From Dermabacter sp. p3-SID358 (GTDB lineage: Bacteria; Actinomycetota; Actinomycetes; Actinomycetales; Dermabacteraceae), in NCBI RefSeq assembly GCF_025147465.1, contig NZ_JALXOZ010000007.1, positions 35,417 to 99,416 on the forward strand: 64,000 bases of DNA, read 5' to 3'. Position 1 is the first letter of the stretch. Each line of letters opens with the position of its first letter. Positions 54,584 through 63,023 of this stretch are shown here, in pieces. The notes below the pieces were generated by a model. The model worked only from the letters and a program-made list of their open reading frames with translations. It had not been told where the DNA came from and ran no database searches. The position numbers were made by a program, and so were the translations under genes.

Positions 54584-56182
54584 ATGAGGTGCGTGACAGC
54601 CCCAAGCACGCCCGAGCGCCCACGATCCCGCACTGATGCCTTCCTCGACGCGGTCCTGGACCCCATGCGCCTTGCCCCGCTCGGCCTCGCGCTCGCTGCG
54701 ACCACGCTCTACGGGTGGCTCTCGATGCTCCAGTGGGACTCGTACTTCTTCCCCAGCTGGGATCTGGGTATCTTCGCCGAAGCCGTCAAGGAGTATGCGC
54801 ACGTCAATGCCCCGATCGTGCCGATCAAGGGCGATAACTTCAACCTACTCGGCGACCACTTCCACCCCGTTCTCGCGCTCCTCGCGCCGCTGTGGTGGCT
54901 GTGGCCATCGCCGGCGATGCTTTTATGGGCGCAAGCCGCGTTGTTTGGCGCGAGCGCGTACCCGCTTACGCGCGTCGCGATCGCGAAACTCGGTCCGCGG
55001 CTCGGCATGCTTGCCGGCGCCGGCTACGCGTTCTCCTTCGGGCTTCAAGGTAGCCAGAACGTGCAGTTTCACGAGTATGCGTTCGCCGTTCTCTTCGTGG
55101 CATTCGGTCTCGCCGCCTTCCTCGAGAACCGATCGAAGGCAGCGCTCCTGTGGATCGGCGCACTCGTGTTCGTCAAAGAAGATCTGGGCCTCACCGTTAT
55201 GATGCTCGGCTTCGCGATGGCGTGGATGTGGCGCACACCCGGGCCCGAAGCGGGAAGCCCCTCGCAGAGGCTCCGCGCGACGGTTGCGAGGCTAACGTCG
55301 GAAAGGAAACCCCGCTACGCGCTGCTGCTTGCCGCGTGGGGCCTCGTGTGGTTTGTCCTCGCCACCTGGGTGATTCTGCCCGCGCTGAGCCCCGCGAGCG
55401 CGTACGTGTACACCGAGAATTTCGCACCGATCGCACAGGTCTTTACGCCGCTCGTGAAGTGGCAAACGGTGCTCATGTTCGTGGCGTTCATGGGCATCGT
55501 GGGGGTCACGAGCCCACTTGCGCTCGGTCTTCTTCCTACGCTTGCCTGGCGGTTCCTCGGTTCCGTCGAGCACTATTGGACCTGGCAGTGGCACTACAAC
55601 TCGTTCCTCATGCCGATCGCGTTCGCGGCGCTCCTTGCGACCCTCCCGCACGTGCGGGGAGCTGCGCTCACGCATCTGGCTGAGCTGCGTGAACGCCCGC
55701 TCACGCCGCAAAGAGCACAGCTGTGGACGAAACGCCTCGGCGTTGCCCTCTCGGTCCTGTCGACCGCGTATCTCGCAACCTCGCTTCCCCTCACGTGGAT
55801 CGCAACCGGGGCGCTCAACCCGAATTCGGAGTTCGCCAATGCCGCTCGAGAGGGGCAGGCGCATGTGCCCAAGGGCGTGACGGTCGCGAGCGACATTCGC
55901 TTGATGGCCCCGCTCGTGGCGACGAACGATGTGCAGTGGATGCACGGCGAGACGAAGCGGGCACCCGAATGCGTCGCGGGGGTGTACGGGGCGCGCGAGC
56001 AGGAGCAATTCCCGGGCGGCTGGGCCGAGTGGGCAAATGCGAAGTGGCCCGCGAATGCAAGCGCCAAACCTGAACGACTCAACGGCGCATCCGTCATCAC
56101 GAGCGCGCGCGAGCCGTACGAACTCGTGTTTGCGAACTCTTACGTGCAGGTCGCGTGCCAAGGCGGCCCTAGAAGCGAGTGA
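54584..56182 (+). CDS. DUF2079 multi-span membrane protein
   Basis: This 532-residue protein has about ten hydrophobic spans. The N-terminal 'SWDLGIFAEAVKEYAHVNAP' followed by 'NLLGDHFHPVLALLAPLW' is the signature of DUF2079, a glycosyltransferase-like GT-C-fold family of unknown reaction. 'HEYAFAVLFVAFGLAAFLENR' and 'ALVFVKEDLGLTVMMLG' also fit. The C-terminal ~100 residues form an outside domain ending 'NSYVQVACQGG'. The ATG at 54584 and a GTG at 54593 are both possible starts. It begins 20 bases after the broken transposase, so its natural upstream region was probably replaced by the insertion. It converges with a hydrolase gene. Confidence 0.85.
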   Translation: MRCVTAPSTPERPRSRTDAFLDAVLDPMRLAPLGLALAATTLYGWLSMLQWDSYFFPSWDLGIFAEAVKEYAHVNAPIVPIKGDNFNLLGDHFHPVLALLAPLWWLWPSPAMLLWAQAALFGASAYPLTRVAIAKLGPRLGMLAGAGYAFSFGLQGSQNVQFHEYAFAVLFVAFGLAAFLENRSKAALLWIGALVFVKEDLGLTVMMLGFAMAWMWRTPGPEAGSPSQRLRATVARLTSERKPRYALLLAAWGLVWFVLATWVILPALSPASAYVYTENFAPIAQVFTPLVKWQTVLMFVAFMGIVGVTSPLALGLLPTLAWRFLGSVEHYWTWQWHYNSFLMPIAFAALLATLPHVRGAALTHLAELRERPLTPQRAQLWTKRLGVALSVLSTAYLATSLPLTWIATGALNPNSEFANAAREGQAHVPKGVTVASDIRLMAPLVATNDVQWMHGETKRAPECVAGVYGAREQEQFPGGWAEWANAKWPANASAKPERLNGASVITSAREPYELVFANSYVQVACQGGPRSE

Positions 56183-56185
56183 GTC

Positions 56186-57523
56186 CTAGCGGCGAGTGAG
56201 CCCTCGAGGTCCGCGGGCATCGGCGGAGGCGAGCGGCCCCGCGGCGAGTGAGCGAACCGACCAGAGTTTGAGCGGCGAATATTGCTCGGCGAGAAGCGCC
56301 GTGCGGATGCCGCGGCCGTAGGCCTCGTTACGCACACTGCGATTGAGTGAACTGATGTCGCGATCGAGGAGGGCATCGATCGCCCCCGCGGCGGCCCAGC
56401 GCATCGCGACGACCGAAAGCTCGATGTGCGAGTCAATGAGGGCGTGGCCGACGTTGTGTGCGGAGATGAATCGCAGCCTCGGATTCGACGGATCGGATCC
56501 GACGTGGGCGCCGGGGATTTCGTCGGCTGCGAGGCGCGAGCGCCACAGCGGCACGATCACATCGCGCGCCCCGCCCACAACGAGCGTGGGAGTCGTGATT
56601 GAGCGCCTCGCCGTTTCCAGGTCAAAGCTCTCCCTCGTGAACGGCGGGAACTGCGCGGCGCGACGCGCGTATACGGTGAGCGGGTCGAGCGGCTTGCCGT
56701 CGCTGGCTTCGGCAAATCCGAGTTCGGTCGCGGAAATCCGGCCAGCCAGGTCGTTTTCATATACGTAGGGCGTGGTGTTGAACCACTCGCGGCCGGTGAT
56801 GATCTGGTGAATCGATGCCCACGCGAGCTGACCGCGCCCCTGCACGAGAAGATCCACGAGGTCGCGTACTGAGTTCACGCCGCCATACTCGTGGACGGCG
56901 GCGAGCACAACGCCGGTCTCATCGATGGGGACGACGCGCTGCTCGACGAGCATCCGCACGGCGCGGGCGATCGATTCGGTCGCGTCGAACGTTCCGCGCC
57001 AATACAGGTCACGCATGAGTTCGCGAAGGGCGCGCCCGTCGCGCACGCCCGTGAAGGGCGAATCGAGAACCATGGAAAACACGCGCTCCGGGTGGCGCAG
57101 GGCGAACCGTTGCGCGATGTAGGCGCCGTAGCCCGTCCCGTAGAGCACAACCTTTGGCACTTGGGCATGGTCGAGCACTGCGCGCACGTCGTCGAGCACG
57201 TTCTCGACCCGCATAACGTTGACCGGAAGGTCATTGCCCTGGGCATCCGCGCGACTCATGCCCACGCCTCGATGCTCCATCATGATGACGTCGAGTCCCT
57301 TTTTGACCATGTCGCGCCGCAGAATCTCGTACGGGAACACGCTCGCAACGCCCGGCCCGTCGGGAAGAACCATGATCGTGGGAAGCTCGGACTGATAGCC
57401 GGCCCGCACATACCTGAGCGGGAATAGGCGCCCTTCGGAATTCTCGAACTCCCGGTAGACGGTCATCACGTCATTGCGGGAGGCGAGAAGCTCGTTCGCT
57501 GCGGGGCGGTCGTATAGGTCCAT
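56186..57523 (-). CDS. Alpha/beta hydrolase of the S33 (prolyl aminopeptidase-like) type lacking the nucleophile serine
   Basis: This 445-residue protein has the alpha/beta hydrolase outline: 'IMVLPDGPG' (oxyanion region), 'MMEHRGVGMS' and the nucleophile elbow 'VVLYGTGYGAYIAQRFALRHPERV' (in pieces). The charge-relay 'GGARDVIVP' and 'AHNVGHALI' follow. In S33 relatives the elbow is GxSxG; here the codon at 57133-57135 (minus strand GGC) gives Gly in place of Ser, while the Asp and His remain. It may be inactive, or act without a serine nucleophile. It lies nine bases downstream of an S9 peptidase gene and is probably co-transcribed with it. Confidence 0.85.
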   Translation of the reverse strand: MDLYDRPAANELLASRNDVMTVYREFENSEGRLFPLRYVRAGYQSELPTIMVLPDGPGVASVFPYEILRRDMVKKGLDVIMMEHRGVGMSRADAQGNDLPVNVMRVENVLDDVRAVLDHAQVPKVVLYGTGYGAYIAQRFALRHPERVFSMVLDSPFTGVRDGRALRELMRDLYWRGTFDATESIARAVRMLVEQRVVPIDETGVVLAAVHEYGGVNSVRDLVDLLVQGRGQLAWASIHQIITGREWFNTTPYVYENDLAGRISATELGFAEASDGKPLDPLTVYARRAAQFPPFTRESFDLETARRSITTPTLVVGGARDVIVPLWRSRLAADEIPGAHVGSDPSNPRLRFISAHNVGHALIDSHIELSVVAMRWAAAGAIDALLDRDISSLNRSVRNEAYGRGIRTALLAEQYSPLKLWSVRSLAAGPLASADARGPRGLTRR

Positions 57524-57532
57524 GCGCTCGGT

Positions 57533-59602
57533 TTATTTCTTTCCGACGGTTGCCCACAAAAAAGCGTGGACCAGTGCGTTCATGCGTGCCGCTTGCGCAT
57601 TGGACGCGGCACCGCCGTGCCCGCCTTCGACGTTTTCCCAATACTTGACGGGGGCGCCGAGCTCCTCGAGCGCGGCCGTGAATTTGCGGGCGTGGCCGGG
57701 GTGAACGCGGTCGTCGCGGGTCGAGGTGAGCACGAAGGTGGGCGGGTACTCGACGTCATCGCGCAGCAGGTGGTACGGGCTGAAGGTCTTGATGAAGTCC
57801 CAGTCGTCGGTGTCGGGGTCACCGTATTCGGCCATCCAGCTCGCTCCCGCGAGAAGGTGCGAGTAGCGCTTCATGTCCAAAAGCGGCACCTGGATCACGA
57901 CGGCGCCGAACAGCTCGGGGTACTGCGTGAGCATGTTGCCGGTGAGCAGGCCGCCGTTGGAGCCGCCGCGCACGGCGAGGTGATCGGCGTCAGTCACGCC
58001 GCGTTCGATGAGGTCTTTCGCAACTCCCGAGAAATCCTCGTACACGCGGTGGCGGTTCTCCTTGAGACCTGCCTGGTGCCACGCGGGCCCGTATTCGCCG
58101 CCGCCGCGGATATTCGCGAGCACATACACGCCGCCCCGCTCAATCCACGCCTTACCGATCGCACCGAGGTAGTGCGGGGTGAGGGACACTTCGAAGCCGC
58201 CGTAACCGTAGAGCAGCGTGGGGCGGGGTCCGACGGTTTCCTGGGCCTTCGCGATTTCAAAGTACGGGACGCGCGTGCCATCGGCACTTTCAACGAAGTG
58301 CTGAGTGACCTCGACACCGCTCGCATCGAAGCGCTCGGGCGTGGTTTTGATCGTCTCGATCTCGCCTGCGCCGTCTCCTTCACGGATGCCGGCGAGGCTT
58401 GCAAGCGAGAGGGTCACGGGCGCATGGAAATCATTACGGGTGATCCACACGTCGTTGCTCTCGTCGGAGTCGACCGCGGCAACGTTCAGCGAGCCCGTGA
58501 GCTCGGGGTAGAGATCCTCGCGCTCCCAGCTGCCATCGCCGCTCTGGTAGTGCACGTCGAGGCGATGTTTGACGTCGTCGAGCACCGTCACAACGAGGTA
58601 GTCCTTCGTGATCGTGAGGCCATCGAGCGAGGTCGTTGGCGTGGGATCGAAGAGCACGTCAAAATCACGACTTCCCGCCATGAACGCCTCGAAGTCGCAC
58701 GCGAGGAGGCTTCCCGCAGCGTAGGTGCGCTCGCCCGTGTCCCAATCGTTGCGGGGCCGCAGGATCGCGAGGTCACGGTGCGCGTTCACGTCGATGTCAC
58801 TCGGCACATCAACCTTGACGAGCTGGATCTCGTCGCCTTCGCGACTCACGGCGTACGTGGTCGACGTGTAGAAGGTGTGCATGACCGTGACCCAGTCACG
58901 CTCAAACCCAGGAGTCTGGTCGTGACTTGAGTACACGAGCATGTCGGTTGGCTCGCCCGAGAACACGAGCTCGGCATCGGTGACGGCCGTGCCGCGCCTC
59001 CAGATACGCGCCTGGAGCGGGTAGCCCGAGCTACTCGTGGTGCCCTCACCGAAGTCCGTGCCGACCCACACGGTGTCCTCGTCAATCCACGAGACGAAGC
59101 CGCGCGCTTCGGGCCGCACAAAACCGCCTTCGCCCTCGGGCACAAACCTTCGCGTTTCGAGGTCCCATTCGCGTGTCACATCGGCATCGCTCCCGCCGTG
59201 CGAGAGGCTCACGAGGAAGCGGCGGTACGGTTCGCCTTCGGCGGGGCGCAGTGCGTGGGCGCCGTGCCACACCCAGTCCTCGCCTTCGGCTTCGTTGAGG
59301 GCGTCGACGTCGATGAGAGTTTCCCATTCGGGACTCTCGGTGCGGTACGACTCGAGGGTTGTACGGCGCCACAGGCCGCGCTCATGCTCGGCGTCGGTCC
59401 AGAAGTTGTAGAGGAACTCGCCGCGTTTTGCCACCGCGGGAATGCGGTCGCTCGCGTCGAGGATCTCGAGGATTTCCGCTTCGAGTTCGGCGGTCAGCGG
59501 CTCGGCGTCGAGTTCACTCTCGGTGCGGGCGTTGCGTTCGCGCACCCAGGCAAGCTGCTCTTCGCCGGTGATGTCTTCGAGCCACAGATGTGGGTCGCTC
59601 AT
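57533..59602 (-). CDS. Prolyl oligopeptidase family serine peptidase (S9A)
   Basis: This 689-residue cytoplasmic peptidase cleaves short peptides after proline or a similar residue. The N-terminal part is the seven-bladed propeller; it starts 'MSDPHLWLEDITGEEQLAWV', the standard opening. The C-terminal hydrolase domain has the nucleophile in 'AVRGGSNGGLLTGNML', Asp in 'TSTRDDRVHPGHARK' and His in 'VEGGHGGA'. The ribosome site GAGAGGA is good. There is no signal peptide. It is followed after nine bases by an S33-like protein, which suggests a shared role in using imported peptides. Confidence 0.95.
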   Translation of the reverse strand: MSDPHLWLEDITGEEQLAWVRERNARTESELDAEPLTAELEAEILEILDASDRIPAVAKRGEFLYNFWTDAEHERGLWRRTTLESYRTESPEWETLIDVDALNEAEGEDWVWHGAHALRPAEGEPYRRFLVSLSHGGSDADVTREWDLETRRFVPEGEGGFVRPEARGFVSWIDEDTVWVGTDFGEGTTSSSGYPLQARIWRRGTAVTDAELVFSGEPTDMLVYSSHDQTPGFERDWVTVMHTFYTSTTYAVSREGDEIQLVKVDVPSDIDVNAHRDLAILRPRNDWDTGERTYAAGSLLACDFEAFMAGSRDFDVLFDPTPTTSLDGLTITKDYLVVTVLDDVKHRLDVHYQSGDGSWEREDLYPELTGSLNVAAVDSDESNDVWITRNDFHAPVTLSLASLAGIREGDGAGEIETIKTTPERFDASGVEVTQHFVESADGTRVPYFEIAKAQETVGPRPTLLYGYGGFEVSLTPHYLGAIGKAWIERGGVYVLANIRGGGEYGPAWHQAGLKENRHRVYEDFSGVAKDLIERGVTDADHLAVRGGSNGGLLTGNMLTQYPELFGAVVIQVPLLDMKRYSHLLAGASWMAEYGDPDTDDWDFIKTFSPYHLLRDDVEYPPTFVLTSTRDDRVHPGHARKFTAALEELGAPVKYWENVEGGHGGAASNAQAARMNALVHAFLWATVGKK

Positions 59603-59660
59603 GCTCAGTCCTCTCTCGAACAGCGGTGTTGCCGTGTAGACCTAGCCTAAACGCGGCGCC

Positions 59661-60359
59661 TCAAATAAGGATGCGATCCTCCGGCTCGTCCATGGGCTGC
59701 GTCCAGAAAAGCTCCTCGAAGTGGGTCGCCTGGCGGAAGGCCTCAACAGCGCGAGCGCGCTCGGCCTCGCCCGCAACTTCGCACGCCTCCTCGACGAGAC
59801 GCACGGCATCGCGAGAGATCTCGGTAAAGGCCTCGTCAGCGTACGCCTCGACCCACGTCCCATACGGGTGGCCGTCGAGCGCTCCCTTGCTCGCTTCGAG
59901 CACGGCTACGCCGGATTCAGCGTAGATCCAGTAGCACGGAAGCACGGCGGCGGTCGCCACGGCGTAGGAATCGAGTGCAGCGCTCGTGAGAAGGAAATTG
60001 CTGTAGGCCGCCGTGTGCAGGCTCATGCCGAGCCCCTCGACGCGGTGCTTTGCAACCGTGTCGTTCGTGAACAATTGTTCTTGCATTGCCTGTTCTTCGG
60101 CGATCGCCTGGACGGCTGACTGCGCCCAGAAGCTCAGTTCTTTGGGCCCGGGTGCCTTGCCCGCAAGGGTCGTCATCGTCTTTTGGTAGGCGACGAGGTA
60201 CTTGGCGTCCTGCTGGATGTAGAACGTGAACTTTTCGGGATCGAGCGTTCCGGCGCCGAGTTCAAGGAGAAACGGCAGGGCGTCGATGCGAGCGCGGATA
60301 TCTGCGGTTTCTTCCCACATGCGGGCCGTGTGCGGGCCGGCTGGTTCGATGAGTGCCAT
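59661..60359 (-). CDS. tenA: TenA-family aminopyrimidine aminohydrolase (thiaminase II)
   Basis: This 232-residue TenA protein hydrolyses 4-amino-5-aminomethyl-2-methylpyrimidine, a breakdown product of thiamine, to HMP for salvage. 'ELGAGTLDPEKFTFYIQQDAKYL' near residue 35 and the active-site cysteine in 'ATAAVLPCYWIYAESG' are visible, as is the late 'THFEELFWTQPM' region with the catalytic Glu. The ATG at 60359 has GGAGG. It is the last gene of a thiamine operon controlled by the TPP riboswitch, two bases after thiD. Confidence 0.93.
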   Translation of the reverse strand: MALIEPAGPHTARMWEETADIRARIDALPFLLELGAGTLDPEKFTFYIQQDAKYLVAYQKTMTTLAGKAPGPKELSFWAQSAVQAIAEEQAMQEQLFTNDTVAKHRVEGLGMSLHTAAYSNFLLTSAALDSYAVATAAVLPCYWIYAESGVAVLEASKGALDGHPYGTWVEAYADEAFTEISRDAVRLVEEACEVAGEAERARAVEAFRQATHFEELFWTQPMDEPEDRILI

Positions 60360-60361
60360 GG

Positions 60362-61204
60362 TTATCCTCCTTGAACGGTGATGAGGTGGTTGGTTGGGCC
60401 GTGCCCGCTTTCCGGTTTTTTCGAGATCTCCCACTCTTTCGCGTGGGTGATCGCGCTTTGTAGGAACTCACGCGCGCTCGCGATCACGCCGGTATCGGTC
60501 GCGTCGAGTCCACCGGCAACGCGGGCGTACTGCGCGGCGATAGCCGAGGAGAGGGTGCAGCCCGTGCCGTGGGTATTGCGCGTATTGATCATGTCTCCCT
60601 TGAGCACATCCACGACATTGCCACGCTGAACGAAGACGTCCACAAGCTCGGAGCCACGAAGGTGCCCGCCTTTGACGAGCACGGATTTCGGCCCGCGGTT
60701 GAGGAGCTTCAATCCCTGCTCCTTCATTTCGGTTTCGTCGGTCGCCGGGTTCTCCCCGAGCAGCAGTGCCGCTTCGGGGATGTTGGGCGTGAGCACGTCG
60801 GCGAGCGGGAGGAGGCGATCGTGGAGGATCGACATTGCGTCCTCGGCCATGAGCATGTCACCCGAGGTGGCGACCATGACGGGATCGAGCACGATCGTGC
60901 CGAAATCGCTGCGGCGCTCCTCGATGAACGTGGCAATCGTTTCAGCGACCTCGGCGTTCGGGATCATCCCGATCTTCGTCGCGTCAATGTACACGTCATC
61001 CAGAAGAGTCGTGAGCTGATCGCGCACGAACGACGCGGGGGGCGTGAATACACCATCAACGCCCTGCGTATTTTGCGCGGTGAGCGAGGTGATGACGGCG
61101 CAGCCGTAGGTGCCGAGTGCCGTGAAAGTTTTGAGATCGGCCTGAATGCCGGCGCCGCCGCTCGGGTCACTTCCGGCGATCGTGAGGGCAATGGGTGGGC
61201 GCAT
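60362..61204 (-). CDS. thiD: Hydroxymethylpyrimidine/phosphomethylpyrimidine kinase ThiD
   Basis: This 280-residue ribokinase-fold enzyme phosphorylates HMP and HMP-P to give HMP-PP. The motifs are 'LTIAGSDPSGGAGIQADLKTF' (in pieces), 'IVLDPVMVATSG', 'VLTPNIPEAALLLG' and the anion-hole 'NTRNTHGTGCTLSSAIA'. The length is normal. The start at 61204 has a GGAGGAAA site. It lies 48 bases after thiE and just ahead of tenA. Together with TenA and ThiM it supports salvage rather than de novo synthesis; thiC is not in the window. Confidence 0.96.
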   Translation of the reverse strand: MRPPIALTIAGSDPSGGAGIQADLKTFTALGTYGCAVITSLTAQNTQGVDGVFTPPASFVRDQLTTLLDDVYIDATKIGMIPNAEVAETIATFIEERRSDFGTIVLDPVMVATSGDMLMAEDAMSILHDRLLPLADVLTPNIPEAALLLGENPATDETEMKEQGLKLLNRGPKSVLVKGGHLRGSELVDVFVQRGNVVDVLKGDMINTRNTHGTGCTLSSAIAAQYARVAGGLDATDTGVIASAREFLQSAITHAKEWEISKKPESGHGPTNHLITVQGG

Positions 61205-61252
61205 GGTATTTCCTCCTCGAAAAACAGCTCGCGGATGAGCCTTTGACGAAAA

Positions 61253-61945
61253 CTAGAGTGGCTGGTTCATGACGAACTCGCGGCGCAAGAACGTCGCGGA
61301 TGTCGCGGGGTCCTCGGATGCGGCAATCGCCGACACAACACAGATGCCGTCACAGCCCGTTGCCGCGACCTCGCCCGCGTTGCGGATCGAGATCCCGCCG
61401 ATCGCGACCGACACGATACCGGCCTCGTGTGCACGTGCCGTGAGCGAGGCGAGACCCTCGAGCCCCACGGCGGGGTCGGTGTCGGTTTTCGTTGCGGTAG
61501 TCCAAATTGGACCGATGCCCACGACATCAGCGGCGCCTTCGGCGATCACCTCTTCAAGCTGCTTCGTGTTCGACACGCTCACGCCAATGATCGCCTCCGG
61601 GCCGAGGATCTCGCGCACCTGGGAAGCAGGCATGTCTGCCTGGCCCACGTGAACATCGAGACCGAGTTCGCGCGCTGCCTCCACGCGGTCATTCACGATC
61701 ACCGTGATCTCGCGACCGTGCCGCTCCCCCACCTCGCGGGCCACGGCGCGCACCTTGCGCGCGAGCTCGAGATAGGCGGTATCATCGAGGTGTTTGTCGC
61801 GTACCTGAATCACGTGGGCGCCACCCTCGATCGCTTCGGCAACCTGGGCGGGAACGTTCTTCGCCCCACCCGCCATCGCCGAATCGGTCACGAAATAGAG
61901 CGCCCAATCGACCTGAGAGGCGCGCTCGCGCGATGAGGCGCTCAT
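61253..61945 (-). CDS. thiE: Thiamine phosphate synthase ThiE
   Basis: This 230-residue TIM-barrel enzyme joins HMP-PP with thiazole phosphate to make thiamine phosphate. The motifs are 'LYFVTDSAMAG', 'VIQVRDKHLDD', 'ITVIVNDRVEAA', 'DVHVGQADMP', 'IIGVSVSNTKQ', 'DVVGIGPIWTTATKTD' and 'VAIGGISIRNAGEV', all in the canonical order. Its start overlaps the thiM stop by four bases (ATGA). It is the second gene of the riboswitch-led operon. Confidence 0.96.
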   Translation of the reverse strand: MSASSRERASQVDWALYFVTDSAMAGGAKNVPAQVAEAIEGGAHVIQVRDKHLDDTAYLELARKVRAVAREVGERHGREITVIVNDRVEAARELGLDVHVGQADMPASQVREILGPEAIIGVSVSNTKQLEEVIAEGAADVVGIGPIWTTATKTDTDPAVGLEGLASLTARAHEAGIVSVAIGGISIRNAGEVAATGCDGICVVSAIAASEDPATSATFLRREFVMNQPL

Positions 61946-62811
61946 GCCGAAGCCTCCGCCACGCTTACGCGCGAAGCGATGTCAGCCCCGCTCAGCTCAT
62001 CGAGAGCATCGATCCACGCGACCGCGAACGAGCCGGGTCGCGAGGCTCGCTCGCCGGCAAGCTGCCCTGCCGCGCCGAAGTGTGCGTGGGCGGTCAGCAC
62101 CGCGAGCGCCTTCGCATCGATGGGGGCGAAGGTGGCGTCGGAAAAAAGAGGCTCGAGAACGGGGGCGATGCTCACATACCCGGCCATTGTGGCTCCCAGC
62201 GCGCATCCCGTGCCAATCACACGCGGCATGAGGTCGTGGCCCGATTCGAGCCAGAGGGCACGAATATCGCCCTCGCGGTCCCACACGACGAGATCACGCT
62301 TGCCAGATACCGCAACGATGGCGCCCGTGCGCTCCGCGAGGGACGCGGCAGCGGGGAGGGACTCCTCAACTGAGTCCGTCGTATCCACGCCGCGACCGCC
62401 TGCACCGAGACCGGCGAGTGCGGAAATTTCTGAGGCGTTGCCACGGATCGCCGTCGGGGCAAGCTCGAGTAAACGATGCGCGAGAGCGGTGCGCACGTCG
62501 AGGGCACCGATCGCGACGGGATCGAGAACCCACGGAACACCGGCCTTGACGGCGGCCTCCGCGGCAAGCGGCATCGATTCGACCTGGTGCGGCGCAACCG
62601 TGCCCGTGTTGATGAGCACGCCGCTTGCGATCGAGGCAAAAGTCGCGGCCTCGCCAGGGTGGTCGACCATCGCGGGGGCCTGGCCCGCCGCGAGCAACAC
62701 GTTTGCGGTGACGTTCTGAACCACGGTGTTGGTCAGGCAGTGCACGAGCGGCGTGGCTTCGCGCGCGGTCTCAACAGCTTTTTCGATTCCGTCAGAAAAC
62801 GGTTGCGTCAC
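61942..62811 (-). CDS. thiM: Hydroxyethylthiazole kinase ThiM
   Basis: This 289-residue kinase salvages the thiazole moiety of thiamine by phosphorylation. 'ATPLVHCLTNTVVQNVTANVLLAAGQAPAM' (in pieces), 'PWVLDPVAIGAL', 'IRGNASEISAL' and the ATP-site 'VIGTGCALGATMAG' identify it. The start is unusual. The AAGGA site directly abuts an ATG at 62820 but is ideally spaced (nine bases) for the in-frame GTG at 62811, which is chosen. Either way the start lies at the foot of the TPP riboswitch. It is the first gene of thiM-thiE-thiD-tenA. Confidence 0.94.
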   Translation of the reverse strand: MTQPFSDGIEKAVETAREATPLVHCLTNTVVQNVTANVLLAAGQAPAMVDHPGEAATFASIASGVLINTGTVAPHQVESMPLAAEAAVKAGVPWVLDPVAIGALDVRTALAHRLLELAPTAIRGNASEISALAGLGAGGRGVDTTDSVEESLPAAASLAERTGAIVAVSGKRDLVVWDREGDIRALWLESGHDLMPRVIGTGCALGATMAGYVSIAPVLEPLFSDATFAPIDAKALAVLTAHAHFGAAGQLAGERASRPGSFAVAWIDALDELSGADIASRVSVAEASA

Positions 62812-62813
62812 GA

Positions 62814-62910
62814 GTGACATTCCTTCGCAGGTAGATTTCCAGAGCAGGTTCGGCGGGTATGATCTCAGCCCTCGAGGCCCGCAATTGGGCCCATGGGCAC
62901 CCCGAGTCAC
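62814..62910 (-). promoter_or_regulatory. TPP riboswitch (THI element) controlling thiM-thiE-thiD-tenA
   Basis: On the minus strand the core motifs of the thiamine pyrophosphate aptamer appear in order: ACTCGGGGTGCC, then GGCTGAGATCATACCC, then GAACCTG, then CTGG...ACCTGCGAAGGA. The closing stem pairs GTGAC (62910-62906) with GTCAC (62818-62814), so the AAGGA ribosome site and the ATG lie inside the folded element. Control at translation initiation is therefore likely, as in the enterobacterial thiM switch. High TPP would close the start of thiM. Confidence 0.88.
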
Positions 62911-63023
62911 GCTCCACAACTCTATCGCGACCTGGGTAGACGCCCTCTGAATGTCCGCGACGCCCCGCAGTGTGAGAATAGGGGCGAGCACAACCGATCG
63001 TGACGAGGGAGAAAGGGGCGCGT

